Positions 9,140 to 18,840 of a stretch of DNA of 64,000 bases are shown piece by piece; position 1 is the first letter of the stretch, and the number at the start of each line of letters is the position of its first letter. A model generated the notes under the pieces. The model had not been told where the DNA came from. It saw only the letters and a program-made list of their open reading frames with translations, and ran no database searches. Source of the stretch: Gallionellales bacterium 39-52-133 (lineage in GTDB: Bacteria; Pseudomonadota; Gammaproteobacteria; Burkholderiales; Gallionellaceae); NCBI GenBank assembly GCA_002278935.1, contig NCJL01000003.1, positions 62,001 to 126,000 of the forward strand, in the 5' to 3' direction. A program made the translations under genes and the position numbers.

Positions 9140-9170
9140 GTATTTGATTTTAATTAATATTTTTCACAAC
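9131..9170 (+). repeat. dispersed AT-rich repeat, copy 1
   Basis: A 40-base AT-rich sequence nearly identical to 18691-18730, sharing the core TTTGATTNTATTNAATATTT (one mismatch in this copy) with copies at 40319-40350 and 60371-60410. It lies between the efflux operon and the convergent porin gene. No transposase is attached. Confidence 0.7.
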
Positions 9171-9202
9171 AGTGATTTGTATATAAGCGCTGTGCGAGCC
9201 GG

Positions 9203-10516
9203 TTACAGCATCGCTTCCATGCGCACACCCAGCCACCAGGTTTTATCTTTGCTTATATCCTCGCTGTGGTTCAGCAGATATTGCACGAAGGGCTGCACGA
9301 TGAATCCGGGCATTGCGCGATAGCGGTAGCCGAGTTCAAATGATTTCTCGGCGTGCACCGCATTGCCGCTTGCAGTGCGGTACTTCTCGCTGTTGCGTTC
9401 CTGCGCGTAGGCAAGGCCAAGCTCGTCCTGTTCGCGCCCCGGAAACAGGCCTGTGAATACGATGCCGGCGCTGAGTGCCAGGTCGAATTGCGTGGTATCG
9501 CCTTCCGTCTGGCCGATGCGGAAAAAGCTGCTGAGCAGCGCGTCACTGGAATCCGCTTTGTACTGCAGCACTTTTTCCACCATCGCGTAAGCACCGCGGC
9601 TTATTCGCTGCACGGGGTTGCCGCCGGCATCCAGCTCCAGAGTATCGTCAAAGCGCGTGGTGTATTGCCACACACCGAAGGCCAGTTTGTTGTTGTGCGC
9701 ATTTTCAGGCGAGCTTAGAGGGATGCCGGCCTCAATCACATTCAGCGCGCCATCGCCCTCGTCGAATTTGATGTAAGTGCCTTGCGGATTATTCGGGTCG
9801 CCCGGCACGCCGTCCAGCGTGATTGCCTGCACATAATGGCCGGAGGCAGATTGGGTTTTTATGCGAATGCCGAAGGAGGAGGTGGGAAAAACCGACGGGC
9901 CGTTTTTGCCGGTGCCGGCCAGTTCCGCGCTCATGCCAAAGGTGGGGTGCACAAACATGGAGGCAGATTCGGTGAAATAGAATTCCGAATTCAGATCGTA
10001 CAAACCGGCCAGCACGGAAACCCTGTCATCGAGGAAAGCCTGCTGCAGCCATGCCTGAAACAGCTTGGTGGTGTTGCCGTTAGCCGGCGTTTCAATGTTG
10101 TCCACCCCGTGCGGCAGGCGGTTGCTGTGCGCGCCGGGCTTGTCGCCGCGGTTGCTGATGACATGCAGGAAGGCCGTTGTGCCTTTGCTGCCAGTGATCT
10201 TTTCAAAATCCACATTCAGTTTGAGATCCAGATTGTCGAGAGCGTAGACGCGACCACTTTCTGCCGAAGTGTTGTTCAGCAGATCCAGCTTGTAGTTGGC
10301 TTGCAGGTCGTAACCGCTGGCCAGCAGCGCGTTGCGCTTGCCGTTCCAGTCGCCAAACAGCGTGTCGCTGTAAGGATACGCTGCAGGGCTATTGGTGTTC
10401 GCCGCCGGCAAATTCTCCGCTGCCATGACAGACAGAGAAAAAATTCCCGAAACAATAACTGGAAGAATTGCCGGAAGAGTTGCCGGAAGAGTTGAGAGAC
10501 AGCCTGGATGCTTCAT
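9203..10516 (-). CDS. OprB-type carbohydrate-selective porin
   Basis: A 437-residue outer membrane porin. The start at 10516 (MKHPGCLSTLPATLPAILP) gives a signal peptide cleaved near VMAAEN; an upstream extension to 10690 adds an implausible leader. The mature part shows OprB features: an early SDTLFGDWNGKRNALLASGYDLQANYKLDLL segment, beta-strand-rich alternation and an aromatic-poor final strand (TWWLGVRMEAML). OprB porins pass sugars and other small solutes. It is divergent from nasA, so it may feed nitrate or another nutrient to the assimilation system, but the substrate is unknown. The signal peptide has a small internal tandem repeat (TLPATLPAILP). Confidence 0.82.
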   Translation of the reverse strand: MKHPGCLSTLPATLPAILPVIVSGIFSLSVMAAENLPAANTNSPAAYPYSDTLFGDWNGKRNALLASGYDLQANYKLDLLNNTSAESGRVYALDNLDLKLNVDFEKITGSKGTTAFLHVISNRGDKPGAHSNRLPHGVDNIETPANGNTTKLFQAWLQQAFLDDRVSVLAGLYDLNSEFYFTESASMFVHPTFGMSAELAGTGKNGPSVFPTSSFGIRIKTQSASGHYVQAITLDGVPGDPNNPQGTYIKFDEGDGALNVIEAGIPLSSPENAHNNKLAFGVWQYTTRFDDTLELDAGGNPVQRISRGAYAMVEKVLQYKADSSDALLSSFFRIGQTEGDTTQFDLALSAGIVFTGLFPGREQDELGLAYAQERNSEKYRTASGNAVHAEKSFELGYRYRAMPGFIVQPFVQYLLNHSEDISKDKTWWLGVRMEAML

Positions 10517-10851
10517 TAATATACCGCGGCAATAAAGATTATTTGAAAATTGCAGAGTCCGATTATTTTCGCGACATATTAGCGTATCAAATATACAAGT
10601 CTGAAATATTAAATTGTGCTGTTTAATCCTTTCTGCCCAGCAGTAGCGAGAACCAAAACAAAAATTCTGGCGCGCACCAATTGCATGCATTCTGCTTGAA
10701 TGCGCGCACTGTTATTGGTCATTGGCAGTTTAATGACGAAATTATTGGTACAAGCTATTGATTTGTTGTGGCTGAGTTGCTGGCACGGGTATTGCTTTTA
10801 AGTAATCAGGCAGACCAACGGCGGGATGTTTAAAGAAATTACACAGGGTCT

Positions 10852-10928
10852 GGGCAATATGCCCGGCCTTAAAGGACAAAGGCGTCCATTCGCGGAAATA
10901 TTTTTTCGCGGGTGAGACGCCTGTTTTA
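10852..10928 (+). promoter_or_regulatory. candidate attenuation leader of nasA
   Basis: The 587-base gap between the porin and nasA holds two successive hairpins on the plus strand. The first has stem GGGC/GCCC with a short AATAT loop (10852-10864). The second has outer stem GGCGTC (10881-10886) pairing with GACGCC (10916-10921), followed by TGTTTTATTTTG. This order (small hairpin, then terminator-like hairpin) resembles nitrate-responsive leaders controlled by ANTAR-type NasR/NasT antiterminators. No such regulator gene is in the window. The rest of the gap is probable promoter DNA for both divergent genes. Confidence 0.45.
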
Positions 10929-10956
10929 TTTTGAGAGTCTGGAACGGGAGAGTGCG

Positions 10957-11088
10957 ATGAGCAATATTTTTTACAGCAGAGAAGGCGATCGCATCAGGCA
11001 GCGTGCGGTTTTGCCTTTTTCAGGCGCGACGGTGTGCAAAAGTGACGATGTAGTCATGAGCTGTTTTTCCCTGAACGATCAAATATAA
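10957..11088 (+). CDS. possible 43-residue leader peptide before nasA
   Basis: A short frame, MSNIFYSREGDRIRQRAV and onward, ends 15 bases before nasA and has a GGGAG ribosome binding site 7 bases before the ATG. It has two cysteines and no membrane segment. It could be a small translated protein of the nas operon or chance. No homology is recognised. Confidence 0.3.
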   Translation: MSNIFYSREGDRIRQRAVLPFSGATVCKSDDVVMSCFSLNDQI

Positions 11089-11103
11089 GAGCGACAAGCA
11101 ATC

Positions 11104-13791
11104 ATGCAAGAAACCAGATCAAGCTGTTGTTACTGCGGTGTGGGCTGCGGGGTGATTATCAGCACGGAGGCGGGCAAAATCACCGGGGTGCGCGGTGACC
11201 CCGAGCATCCGGCCAACTTCGGGCGTTTGTGCAGCAAGGGCGCCACGCTGCACTACACCGCGCGCGAGGAGATGCGCGCCCTCTATCCAGAGCTGCGCAG
11301 TGCGCGGGGTGAACTGCGCCAGCGCGCAAGCTGGAACGATGCGCTGGATCTGGTTGCCGACAAATTTGCAGAAATCATCCGGCAGCACGGGCCGGACGCG
11401 GTCGCGTTTTATATTTCTGGACAATTGCTGACTGAAGACTATTACGTGTTCAACAAGCTGGCCAAAGGCCTGGTCGGCACCAACAATATCGATACCAATT
11501 CGCGCCTGTGCATGTCTTCCGCCGTGACCGGCTACAAGGCGACGCTGGGCGCGGATGCGCCGCCGGGCTGCTACGAGGATATCGATCACGCGCAGTGTAT
11601 TTTTATTGCCGGTTCCAACACTGCCTATGCGCATCCGATATTGTTCAGGCGCATTGAAGACGCGCGCAAGAAGAATCCGGAATTGAAACTGATCGTGGTC
11701 GATCCGCGCCGCACCGATACCGCCAGTGCTGCGGATCTGCATCTGGCGATTCTGCCCGGCACCGATGTGGTGCTGTTTAACGCGATGCTGCATGTGATGC
11801 TGTGGGAAGGCTGGTGCGACATGGCCTACATTGCCGCGCACACCAGCGGGTTTGACGAGCTGAAGGCTACCGTGCGCGAATTCACGCCGCAGCATGCGGC
11901 CACCCTTTGCGGCATCGCGGCGGAAGATATTGTGCGCGCGGCGCAGTGGTTCGCCACTTCAAAGGCAACGCTGTCGCTGTATTGCCAGGGGCTGAACCAG
12001 TCGGTGCAGGGCACGCATAAAAATGCCGCACTGGTCAATCTGCATCTGGCCACCGCGCAGATCGGCCGGCCCGGTGCCGCACCGCTGTCGCTGACCGGCC
12101 AGCCCAATGCGATGGGCGGGCGCGAGGTGGGCGGCATGGCGAATCTGCTGTCCGCGCATCGCGATATGGCCAATCCCGCGCATCGTGCCGAGGTGGCGAA
12201 ATTGTGGGGCGTGGACGAGGTGCCCTCGCAGCCCGGCAAGACGGCGGTGGAGATGTTTGAAGCGTTGCGCAGCGGCGAGATCAAGGCGGTGTGGATAGCC
12301 TGCACCAATCCGGCACAGTCCATGCCCGACCTGAATCTGGTGAATGCGGCCCTGGCCAATGCGGAGTTTGTGGTGGTGCAGGAGGCGTTTCGCGCCACCG
12401 AAACCACGGCTTATGCCGACGTATTGTTGCCCGCCAGCACCTGGGGCGAGAAGGAGGGCACGGTGACCAATTCCGAGCGCTGCATCTCGCGCGTGCGTGC
12501 CGCGTTGCCGCCTGCGGGTGAGGCGCGCAATGACTGGCAGATTGCGGTGGAGTTTGCACAGCGCCTGGCCAGCCGCCTCGGCAAGGCCGCATTGATCAGC
12601 TATACAAATACCGAAGCAATTTTCAACGAGCACCGCGCCAGCACCATAGGCCGTGATCTCGATATCGGCGGTCTCAGCTATGCGCTGCTGGAAAGTGCAG
12701 GGCCGCAACAATGGCCGTTGCCGCAGGGGAAAACGCAAGGCCTCAGGCGCCTGTACGCCGATGGCATTTTCCCCACCGCCGATGGCCGTGCAAAATTTGT
12801 CAGCGCGAAATATGTGCCGGTTGCCGAAGACATCAGCGCGCGCTATCCGCTGCATCTGAATACGGGCCGCCTGCGCGATCAGTGGCACGGCATGAGCCGC
12901 ACCGGCACGGTTGGACGTCTGTTCAGTCATGTGGAGGAGCCGCTGCTGGCAATGAATGCGGCGGACATGGCGCGGCGCAGCCTGAGCGAGGGCGACATCG
13001 TGCAGCTGTCCAGCCGCCGCGGCAAGCTGACGCTGCGCATCGAGGCGTCCGAAGAAATGCGTGCCGGCCAGGTGTTTATGCCGATGCACTGGGGCAACCG
13101 CTATATGAGCGGGCTGGGCGTGAATGCGCTGACCACCAATGAATATGATCCGCTCTCAAAACAACCCGAGCTCAAACACGCTGCGGTGCAGGTGGAGAAA
13201 CTGGCGTTGCCGTGGCAGATGGTGGCGATGCGCAAGGGCGAGGCGCTGCAGCGCATGGCGCGCCTGCAGCCGCTGCTCAAACACTTTGATTATGCTTCCA
13301 TCGGCCTGTTTGGTCGCGGTGAAGAGCTGGTGATATTGCGCACGGCGAATGCGACCCCGGTGGCTGCAGATATTCTGGTGGAAATCGACGCAATACTGGG
13401 TCTGGATGATGCGAACGAGGTGATGAATTATCGCGATGCCAAACGCGGCATTTCCAAACGCGCGCTGATGGAGGAGGGGAGGCTGCTGGGGGTCAGGTTG
13501 ACCGGCGAAACGGTGGCGCGCGACTGGCTCAAGGAAATCATCGCGCAGGGCAGCGATGCGCAGTCGCTGCGCCCCTGGCTGTTTGCGCCGCTGAGCGCGC
13601 CGCCGGCCGGGCAGTCGCAGCGCGGCCGCATTGTGTGCAACTGCCTCGATGTATCGGAACAGGAAATCCTGGCGGAATTCAGGAACGGTCTGGACTTGCC
13701 CGCGATACAGGCCAGACTGAAGTGCGGCAGCGAATGCGGTTCCTGCGTGCCCGAGCTGAAACGGCTTACCGCACAACCGCTGCTGGTATAG
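11104..13791 (+). CDS. nasA: assimilatory nitrate reductase, catalytic subunit
   Basis: An 895-residue molybdopterin oxidoreductase that reduces nitrate to nitrite in the cytoplasm. The N-terminus has the [4Fe-4S] motif C8-x2-C11-x3-C15 (YCGVGCGV) with the fourth Cys in RLCSKG. The middle holds the molybdopterin-binding segments (for example TGQPNAMGGREVGGMANLL). The C-terminus adds a BFD-like [2Fe-2S] domain (CNCLDVSEQEI and CGSECGSC), as in Klebsiella-type NasA, which receives electrons from a partner. No signal peptide is present. It heads the operon nasA-nirB-nirD. A separate NADH-dependent electron-transfer subunit (NasC) is not seen in the window. Confidence 0.95.
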   Translation: MQETRSSCCYCGVGCGVIISTEAGKITGVRGDPEHPANFGRLCSKGATLHYTAREEMRALYPELRSARGELRQRASWNDALDLVADKFAEIIRQHGPDAVAFYISGQLLTEDYYVFNKLAKGLVGTNNIDTNSRLCMSSAVTGYKATLGADAPPGCYEDIDHAQCIFIAGSNTAYAHPILFRRIEDARKKNPELKLIVVDPRRTDTASAADLHLAILPGTDVVLFNAMLHVMLWEGWCDMAYIAAHTSGFDELKATVREFTPQHAATLCGIAAEDIVRAAQWFATSKATLSLYCQGLNQSVQGTHKNAALVNLHLATAQIGRPGAAPLSLTGQPNAMGGREVGGMANLLSAHRDMANPAHRAEVAKLWGVDEVPSQPGKTAVEMFEALRSGEIKAVWIACTNPAQSMPDLNLVNAALANAEFVVVQEAFRATETTAYADVLLPASTWGEKEGTVTNSERCISRVRAALPPAGEARNDWQIAVEFAQRLASRLGKAALISYTNTEAIFNEHRASTIGRDLDIGGLSYALLESAGPQQWPLPQGKTQGLRRLYADGIFPTADGRAKFVSAKYVPVAEDISARYPLHLNTGRLRDQWHGMSRTGTVGRLFSHVEEPLLAMNAADMARRSLSEGDIVQLSSRRGKLTLRIEASEEMRAGQVFMPMHWGNRYMSGLGVNALTTNEYDPLSKQPELKHAAVQVEKLALPWQMVAMRKGEALQRMARLQPLLKHFDYASIGLFGRGEELVILRTANATPVAADILVEIDAILGLDDANEVMNYRDAKRGISKRALMEEGRLLGVRLTGETVARDWLKEIIAQGSDAQSLRPWLFAPLSAPPAGQSQRGRIVCNCLDVSEQEILAEFRNGLDLPAIQARLKCGSECGSCVPELKRLTAQPLLV

Positions 13792-13849
13792 ATAAAGCAT
13801 TAATACTTTTTGAACGGGCAATATAACTTTTTGTAACAGGAGCAATATC

Positions 13850-16273
13850 ATGCAAAAAATGAAACTGGTAATGGTGGGCAACGGCATGGCGGGGGTGCGC
13901 ACGCTGGAGGAATTGATCAAGCTGGAACCTGATCTGTACGACATCACGGTGTTCGGCTCCGAGCCTTATCCCAACTACAACCGCATCATGCTGTCGCCGG
14001 TGCTGGCGGGCGAGCAGGGCATACAGGACATTATTCTCAACGACCTCGACTGGTATAAAGAGAACAACATCACTTTGCACCTGAACAAGAAGGTGGTGAA
14101 GATCGATCGCAAAAACAAAATAGTGTATGCGGAAGACGGCACCGAGGCGGAATACGACAGGCTGCTGCTGGCGACCGGTTCCAACCCCTTTATGCTGCCC
14201 ATACCGGGGAATGATCTCAAGGGCGTGATCGGCTACCGCGATATTCAGGATACCAACGCGATGATAGAGGCCGCGGCGAAATACAAACATGCGGTGGTGA
14301 TAGGCGGCGGCCTGCTCGGCCTTGAAGCCGCCAATGGCCTCGCACTGCGCGGCATGGATGTGACGGTGGTGCATATCATGCCGTGGCTGATGGAACGCCA
14401 GCTTGACCAGAGCTCGGCCAGAATGTTGCAGAAGTCGCTGGAGGACAAGGGCCTGAAATTCCTGCTGGAAAAGCAGACTCAGGAACTGGCGGGCGATGCG
14501 GACGGTCGCGTCAAGGCGATACGCTTCAAGGACGGTACGGAGATCCCCGCCGACCTGCTGGTGATGGCGGTGGGTATACGCCCGAATACTGCGCTGGCCG
14601 AATCTGCCGGCATCCATTGCAACCGCGGCATAGTGGTGAACGACACGATGCAGACTTACGACCCCAGCATTTATGCGGTGGGCGAATGCGTGTCGCACCG
14701 CGGCACCGCTTACGGCCTGGTGGCGCCGCTGTTTGACATGGCGAAAGTGTGCGCCAATCATCTGGCACGCATGGGTATTGCGCGCTATCAGGGCTCGGTG
14801 ACTTCGACCAAACTTAAAGTCACCGGGATTGATCTGTTTTCTGCCGGCGACTTCAGCGGCGGCGATGCCACCGATGAAATTCTGATGCACGATGCGGCCG
14901 GCGGCGTGTACAAGAAGCTGGTGCTGAAGGATGACAAGCTGGTGGGCGCGGTAATGTATGGCGACACCAAGGATGGCGCGTGGTATTTCCAGCTGATACG
15001 CGACGGCAAGAATGTCGCCGACATCCGCGACCATCTGATGTTTGGCCAGTCGCATCTCGGCAACTCAGGCCATCAGGGTCAGGACCTGGCCGCAGCGATG
15101 CCGGATACGATGGAAGTGTGCGGCTGCAACGGCGTGTGCAAGGGCACGATTGTTAAGTCGATCAAGGAGAAGGGGCTGTTCACGCTGGAAGATGTGCGCA
15201 AGCACACCAAGGCCTCGGCTTCATGCGGCTCCTGCACCGGGCTGGTCGAGCAGATCCTGGCTTCCACGCTGGGCGGCGCCTATGCGCCTCAGGCCACCAC
15301 AGTCAAACCGATGTGCGGCTGCACCGAACACACGCATGAGGAAGTGCGCCGCACGATCCGCATGGAAAAACTGTTGTCCATCCCGCAGGCGATGAAATTC
15401 CTCAACTGGAGCACGCCGAACGGCTGCGCCTCCTGCCGCCCGGCGCTGAATTATTACCTGCTGTGCGCGTGGCCGCACGAGGTGCAGGATGATCCGCAAT
15501 CGCGTTTTATCAACGAGCGCGCGCACGGCAATATCCAGAAGGACGGCACCTTCTCGGTGGTGCCGCGCATGCACGGCGGTATCACCACGCCGGACCAGTT
15601 GCGCCGCATTGCCGATGTGGCCGACAAGTACAAAGTGCCCACGGTGAAGGTGACAGGCGGCCAGCGTATCGACCTGTTCGGCATCAAAAAAGAAGACTTG
15701 CCGAGTGTGTGGGCCGATCTTGGCATGAGCTCCGGCTATGCTTACGGCAAGGCGCTGCGCACGGTGAAAACCTGTGTCGGCAGCGAATGGTGCCGTTTTG
15801 GCGTGCAGGATTCGACACAGATGGGCATCGATCTGGAATACGCGCTGGACCATATGTGGACGCCGCACAAGTTCAAGCTGGCGGTTTCAGGTTGCCCGCG
15901 CAACTGTGCGGAAGCGGCAATCAAGGACGTGGGTATTATCGGTGTGGAATCGGGCTGGGAAATTTATGTGGCGGGCAACGGCGGCATCAAAACCGAAGTT
16001 GCGCAATTTCTGGTGAAAGTTAAAACCAAACAGGAGGTGATGGAGTACACCCTCGCCTTTACCCAGCTGTATCGCGAGGAAGCTCGCTATCTGGATCGCA
16101 CTGTGCATTATGTGGAGCGTGTGGGTATCGACTATGTCAAACAGCAGGTGGTGGAAGATGCGGATAATCGCAAGGCACTGTACGAGCGCCTGCTTTATGC
16201 ACTGAAAGATGCGAAGAATCCATGGGCCAAAGACAGCGTTAATACGCGTGAATTTGAAGCCATCACCCTATAA
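13850..16273 (+). CDS. nirB: NAD(P)H-dependent nitrite reductase, large subunit
   Basis: An 807-residue cytoplasmic enzyme reducing nitrite to ammonium. The order is an FAD/NAD(P)H pyridine nucleotide-disulfide domain (about 1-320; GNGMAGVRTLEEL, VIGGGLLGLEAANGL), a BFD-like [2Fe-2S] region (CGCNGVCKGTI and SCGSCTGL), then the siroheme/[4Fe-4S] ferredoxin-like module with CVGSEWCRFG and SGCPRNCAEA. A good ribosome binding site (CAGGAGC) precedes the ATG at 13850, 58 bases after nasA. Length and motif order match full-size NirB. Confidence 0.95.
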   Translation: MQKMKLVMVGNGMAGVRTLEELIKLEPDLYDITVFGSEPYPNYNRIMLSPVLAGEQGIQDIILNDLDWYKENNITLHLNKKVVKIDRKNKIVYAEDGTEAEYDRLLLATGSNPFMLPIPGNDLKGVIGYRDIQDTNAMIEAAAKYKHAVVIGGGLLGLEAANGLALRGMDVTVVHIMPWLMERQLDQSSARMLQKSLEDKGLKFLLEKQTQELAGDADGRVKAIRFKDGTEIPADLLVMAVGIRPNTALAESAGIHCNRGIVVNDTMQTYDPSIYAVGECVSHRGTAYGLVAPLFDMAKVCANHLARMGIARYQGSVTSTKLKVTGIDLFSAGDFSGGDATDEILMHDAAGGVYKKLVLKDDKLVGAVMYGDTKDGAWYFQLIRDGKNVADIRDHLMFGQSHLGNSGHQGQDLAAAMPDTMEVCGCNGVCKGTIVKSIKEKGLFTLEDVRKHTKASASCGSCTGLVEQILASTLGGAYAPQATTVKPMCGCTEHTHEEVRRTIRMEKLLSIPQAMKFLNWSTPNGCASCRPALNYYLLCAWPHEVQDDPQSRFINERAHGNIQKDGTFSVVPRMHGGITTPDQLRRIADVADKYKVPTVKVTGGQRIDLFGIKKEDLPSVWADLGMSSGYAYGKALRTVKTCVGSEWCRFGVQDSTQMGIDLEYALDHMWTPHKFKLAVSGCPRNCAEAAIKDVGIIGVESGWEIYVAGNGGIKTEVAQFLVKVKTKQEVMEYTLAFTQLYREEARYLDRTVHYVERVGIDYVKQQVVEDADNRKALYERLLYALKDAKNPWAKDSVNTREFEAITL

Positions 16274-16290
16274 CGAAAAAGGAACTAATC

Positions 16291-16602
16291 ATGAGCAACT
16301 GGAAACAGGTCGCAACACTGGAAGACATCCCGTCACTGGGAAGCCGTGTCATCAAGTCTGCACAGGGCGATATCGCCCTGTTCCGCACCGCGGAAAACGA
16401 AGTGTTTGCGCTGCTGGATAAATGCCCGCACAAGGGCGGGCACCTGTCGCAGGGTATTGTGTTCGGGAAAAAGGTGGCATGTCCGATGCACAACTGGCAT
16501 ATCCAGCTGGAAGACGGTAACGCGGTGGCGCCGGATGTGGGGTGTGCGCGTAATTTCCCGGTAAAGCTGGAGGGCGGAGCGGTGTATATTGAGTTGACTT
16601 AG
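16291..16602 (+). CDS. nirD: nitrite reductase small subunit, Rieske-type
   Basis: A 103-residue NirD partner of NirB, 17 bases downstream. It shows a complete Rieske-like pattern: CPHKGGHLSQGIV and CPMHNWHI. This pattern is intact here, whereas some NirD proteins lack the ligands. It closes the nitrate assimilation operon. Confidence 0.93.
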   Translation: MSNWKQVATLEDIPSLGSRVIKSAQGDIALFRTAENEVFALLDKCPHKGGHLSQGIVFGKKVACPMHNWHIQLEDGNAVAPDVGCARNFPVKLEGGAVYIELT

Positions 16603-16615
16603 GAGGTGATGCCTG

Positions 16616-16756
16616 ATGTTGCAAGAGAGCGTTGGTGTGCTGATGTTTGGCAAGAGTACACCGGATGTGCTTTTAGTATCTGAGTGTTGCCGTCATGAAT
16701 ATGCGCTGGTTAAATCTGTTTTCCTTAAGGTAGTCGATATAGTGCTCGTTGAATAA
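16616..16756 (+). other. short open frame after nirD with a strong ribosome binding site
   Basis: A 46-residue frame (MLQESVGVLMFGKSTPDVLL and onward) follows AGGAGGTGATGCCTG, which is a near-perfect Shine-Dalgarno. It runs antisense into the 3' end of the TonB receptor gene. It may be the remaining start of a lost operon member, or chance. No homology is recognised. Confidence 0.25.
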
Positions 16757-18685
16757 GCCCTGCACGACCAGCGCAAATTCGCCCCCCGCACTGCCGTTCG
16801 ACGGCTTGAATTCTTTGGCGATTCTTGCATCCCAGCGCGTGGTAAAGGACTGGCGATCGTTCACGCCGCGGTCGATAGGCAGCATGGCATCCTGCTGGTA
16901 ATAACCCAGACTCAGCGCGATGTCATCTGCAAACTTTTTGGAGTACAGCGCGCTGATCATGTTTCTGGGCATGGACTCGCTGTACTGGCTTGTATACGAT
17001 AAATTATTCTTGCTGCTGAGCACCATGTAGCTGTAATTGAAGGTGAGCTGGTTGCGGTTGCCCCAATAGTGCTTGGTGGTCAGTTCAAAGCCATTCTGTT
17101 CCGCGTCAAAGGCATTCACAAAATCCTTCGGATCTTCGACTCCCGTGGTCACATCTTCTGTTTCGTAAATGATGTCGCTCAGCTCGTCATGATAGAAGCG
17201 CGCATCGACAGAGAATCCGTGCTCGGGGAACTCGCCCAGATAAGCCACTTCGCGTGACAGCATGCGCTCGGAACGCAAGCCGCCGCTGGCCTTGTACAGC
17301 CCGTTCGGGTAAACCGATTTGATGGCGGGGTCGTCAAAATAATAATAGCCGCGCTCCTCGTAGACAGATGGATTGCGATAGGCTTGCGAGATGCCGGCAC
17401 GTATGGATTGCTTGTCGGCAATCTTGTAAATCAATGCGGCGCGCGGTGACAGATGCTTGTGGCCAAGGCCGCTGCTTTCCTGCATGGCGCCGGTATTGAG
17501 CAGCCATTGCGGGGTGATGCGCCATTCATCATGTGCAAACACGGTGGTTTGGTATACGGTCTGTTCCTGCGAAAATCTGGCGGGCGCTTTTGTCGTGTCG
17601 TAGCGCATGGAGCCCCCCCACACCAGTCTGTTGCTGGCGGAAGTCTGCAAGGTATGCTGCAGCTCCAGATCGTCGCGGGTATTGGTGTAGCTATCGTTGA
17701 GCGCGGTGTACGGCGAGATTGGGGGAATGTAATTCAACTCGTGCTGGTAGATATGATAAAACATCAGCTTGAGTTCATCGCCTCCCTCCAGGTCGTGTAA
17801 CCAGGTGATTTGCTGGAAGTGTTCATTGCTGATTTTGTCGTGGGGCGCATTGGCCTCCCCCGTTTTGCCTGTGCTCAACTTGCCCTCGGTCAGGCCGATC
17901 TGAATATCGAAGCTGTCTATCGCATTCGGGCGGTAATTGCTGCGCAGGTTAAGCAGTTTGGTATAGTGGCTGTCATTGTTTTCAACATATGTGAGCGCAT
18001 TGTTTTCAACCAGATGATGCGAGTCATAGCCGTAATCACTGCGGTAGCCCGCTCTGATGCGGTAGTCCAGCGTTTCCCCCGCCTTGTCTATACTGATGGC
18101 CGCATCGGAAATGCCGCCTGTTCCCTCGGTAACGCTGGCTCTGAATCCGGGAGATACGCCGGGCTCGCGCGTGATGATGTTGAGCACGCCCTGCGTGGAG
18201 TTGCTGCCGTGGGAGGCCGCCGCCGGGCCGCGCACCACTTCAATACGTTCAATATCGTCTATATGTACAGGCAGGCTTTCCCAAAATACGGAACCTATCG
18301 GCGGCATGAAAACCGAGCGCCCGTCTACCAGTACCTGCATGCGTCTGGACAGATTATCGGTGGTGCCGTGGTAGGCGACAAAAGGTTCGTTGCCTGAGTT
18401 GTAGCTGACATACATGCCCGGTACCAGTCGGAACAGGTCCGGAATCGTGCGAAAGCCGGAAGCCCTGATCATCTCCCTGTCGATCACGGTCATCGCATTG
18501 GGCGCTTCGTCCAGGGGTTGAGACAGGCGTGAGGCGCTGAGTACAACGGGAAAATCCTGCAGGTATTGCTGTTCGGAAAGCGCGAGGTCTTGAGCCAGGC
18601 TTGTGTTGCTGAATGGCAGGGCGCATATGGAAAATGCGGCTGCAACAAAAGCAGCGGAATATTTGTCTGTTTTGATTGATCGCAT
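16673..18685 (-). CDS. TonB-dependent outer membrane receptor
   Basis: A 670-residue receptor: signal peptide (to about residue 31, ending TSLAQD), plug domain (about 48-160, with SQPLDEAPNAMTVIDREMI and RIEVVRGPAAASHGSNSTQGVLNIITR), then a 22-strand barrel ending in the usual aromatic residue pattern (IFMTATLRY). Such receptors import siderophores, vitamins or metal complexes using TonB energy. The ligand cannot be told from the sequence. It is convergent with nirBD, and an AT-rich repeat copy lies immediately upstream of its start, so its promoter may lie within or beyond the repeat. Confidence 0.9.
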   Translation of the reverse strand: MRSIKTDKYSAAFVAAAFSICALPFSNTSLAQDLALSEQQYLQDFPVVLSASRLSQPLDEAPNAMTVIDREMIRASGFRTIPDLFRLVPGMYVSYNSGNEPFVAYHGTTDNLSRRMQVLVDGRSVFMPPIGSVFWESLPVHIDDIERIEVVRGPAAASHGSNSTQGVLNIITREPGVSPGFRASVTEGTGGISDAAISIDKAGETLDYRIRAGYRSDYGYDSHHLVENNALTYVENNDSHYTKLLNLRSNYRPNAIDSFDIQIGLTEGKLSTGKTGEANAPHDKISNEHFQQITWLHDLEGGDELKLMFYHIYQHELNYIPPISPYTALNDSYTNTRDDLELQHTLQTSASNRLVWGGSMRYDTTKAPARFSQEQTVYQTTVFAHDEWRITPQWLLNTGAMQESSGLGHKHLSPRAALIYKIADKQSIRAGISQAYRNPSVYEERGYYYFDDPAIKSVYPNGLYKASGGLRSERMLSREVAYLGEFPEHGFSVDARFYHDELSDIIYETEDVTTGVEDPKDFVNAFDAEQNGFELTTKHYWGNRNQLTFNYSYMVLSSKNNLSYTSQYSESMPRNMISALYSKKFADDIALSLGYYQQDAMLPIDRGVNDRQSFTTRWDARIAKEFKPSNGSAGGEFALVVQGLFNEHYIDYLKENRFNQRIFMTATLRY

Positions 18686-18690
18686 GGCGT

Positions 18691-18730
18691 ATTATATAAG
18701 TCTTTGATTATATTTAATATTTTCCACAAA
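18691..18730 (+). repeat. dispersed AT-rich repeat, copy 2
   Basis: Forty bases matching the copy at 9131-9170 at about 34 positions and in the same orientation; the two copies bracket the porin-nasA-nirBD-TonB segment. It starts 6 bases upstream of the TonB receptor ATG. Minus-strand reading shows a short open frame (about 47 codons, ending in the repeat) between here and 18842, which may be the tail of a disrupted gene. Confidence 0.7.
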
Positions 18731-18840
18731 GACCGTGATGATCAAGTGCTTGTCGACCATGGCATTCCAGTTGTTTACGTTGCAGTCTATAAGGTGCGGA
18801 GTGTCCCGAAATAGTCGCAGGCCTTCTTCTGTATATCCCT

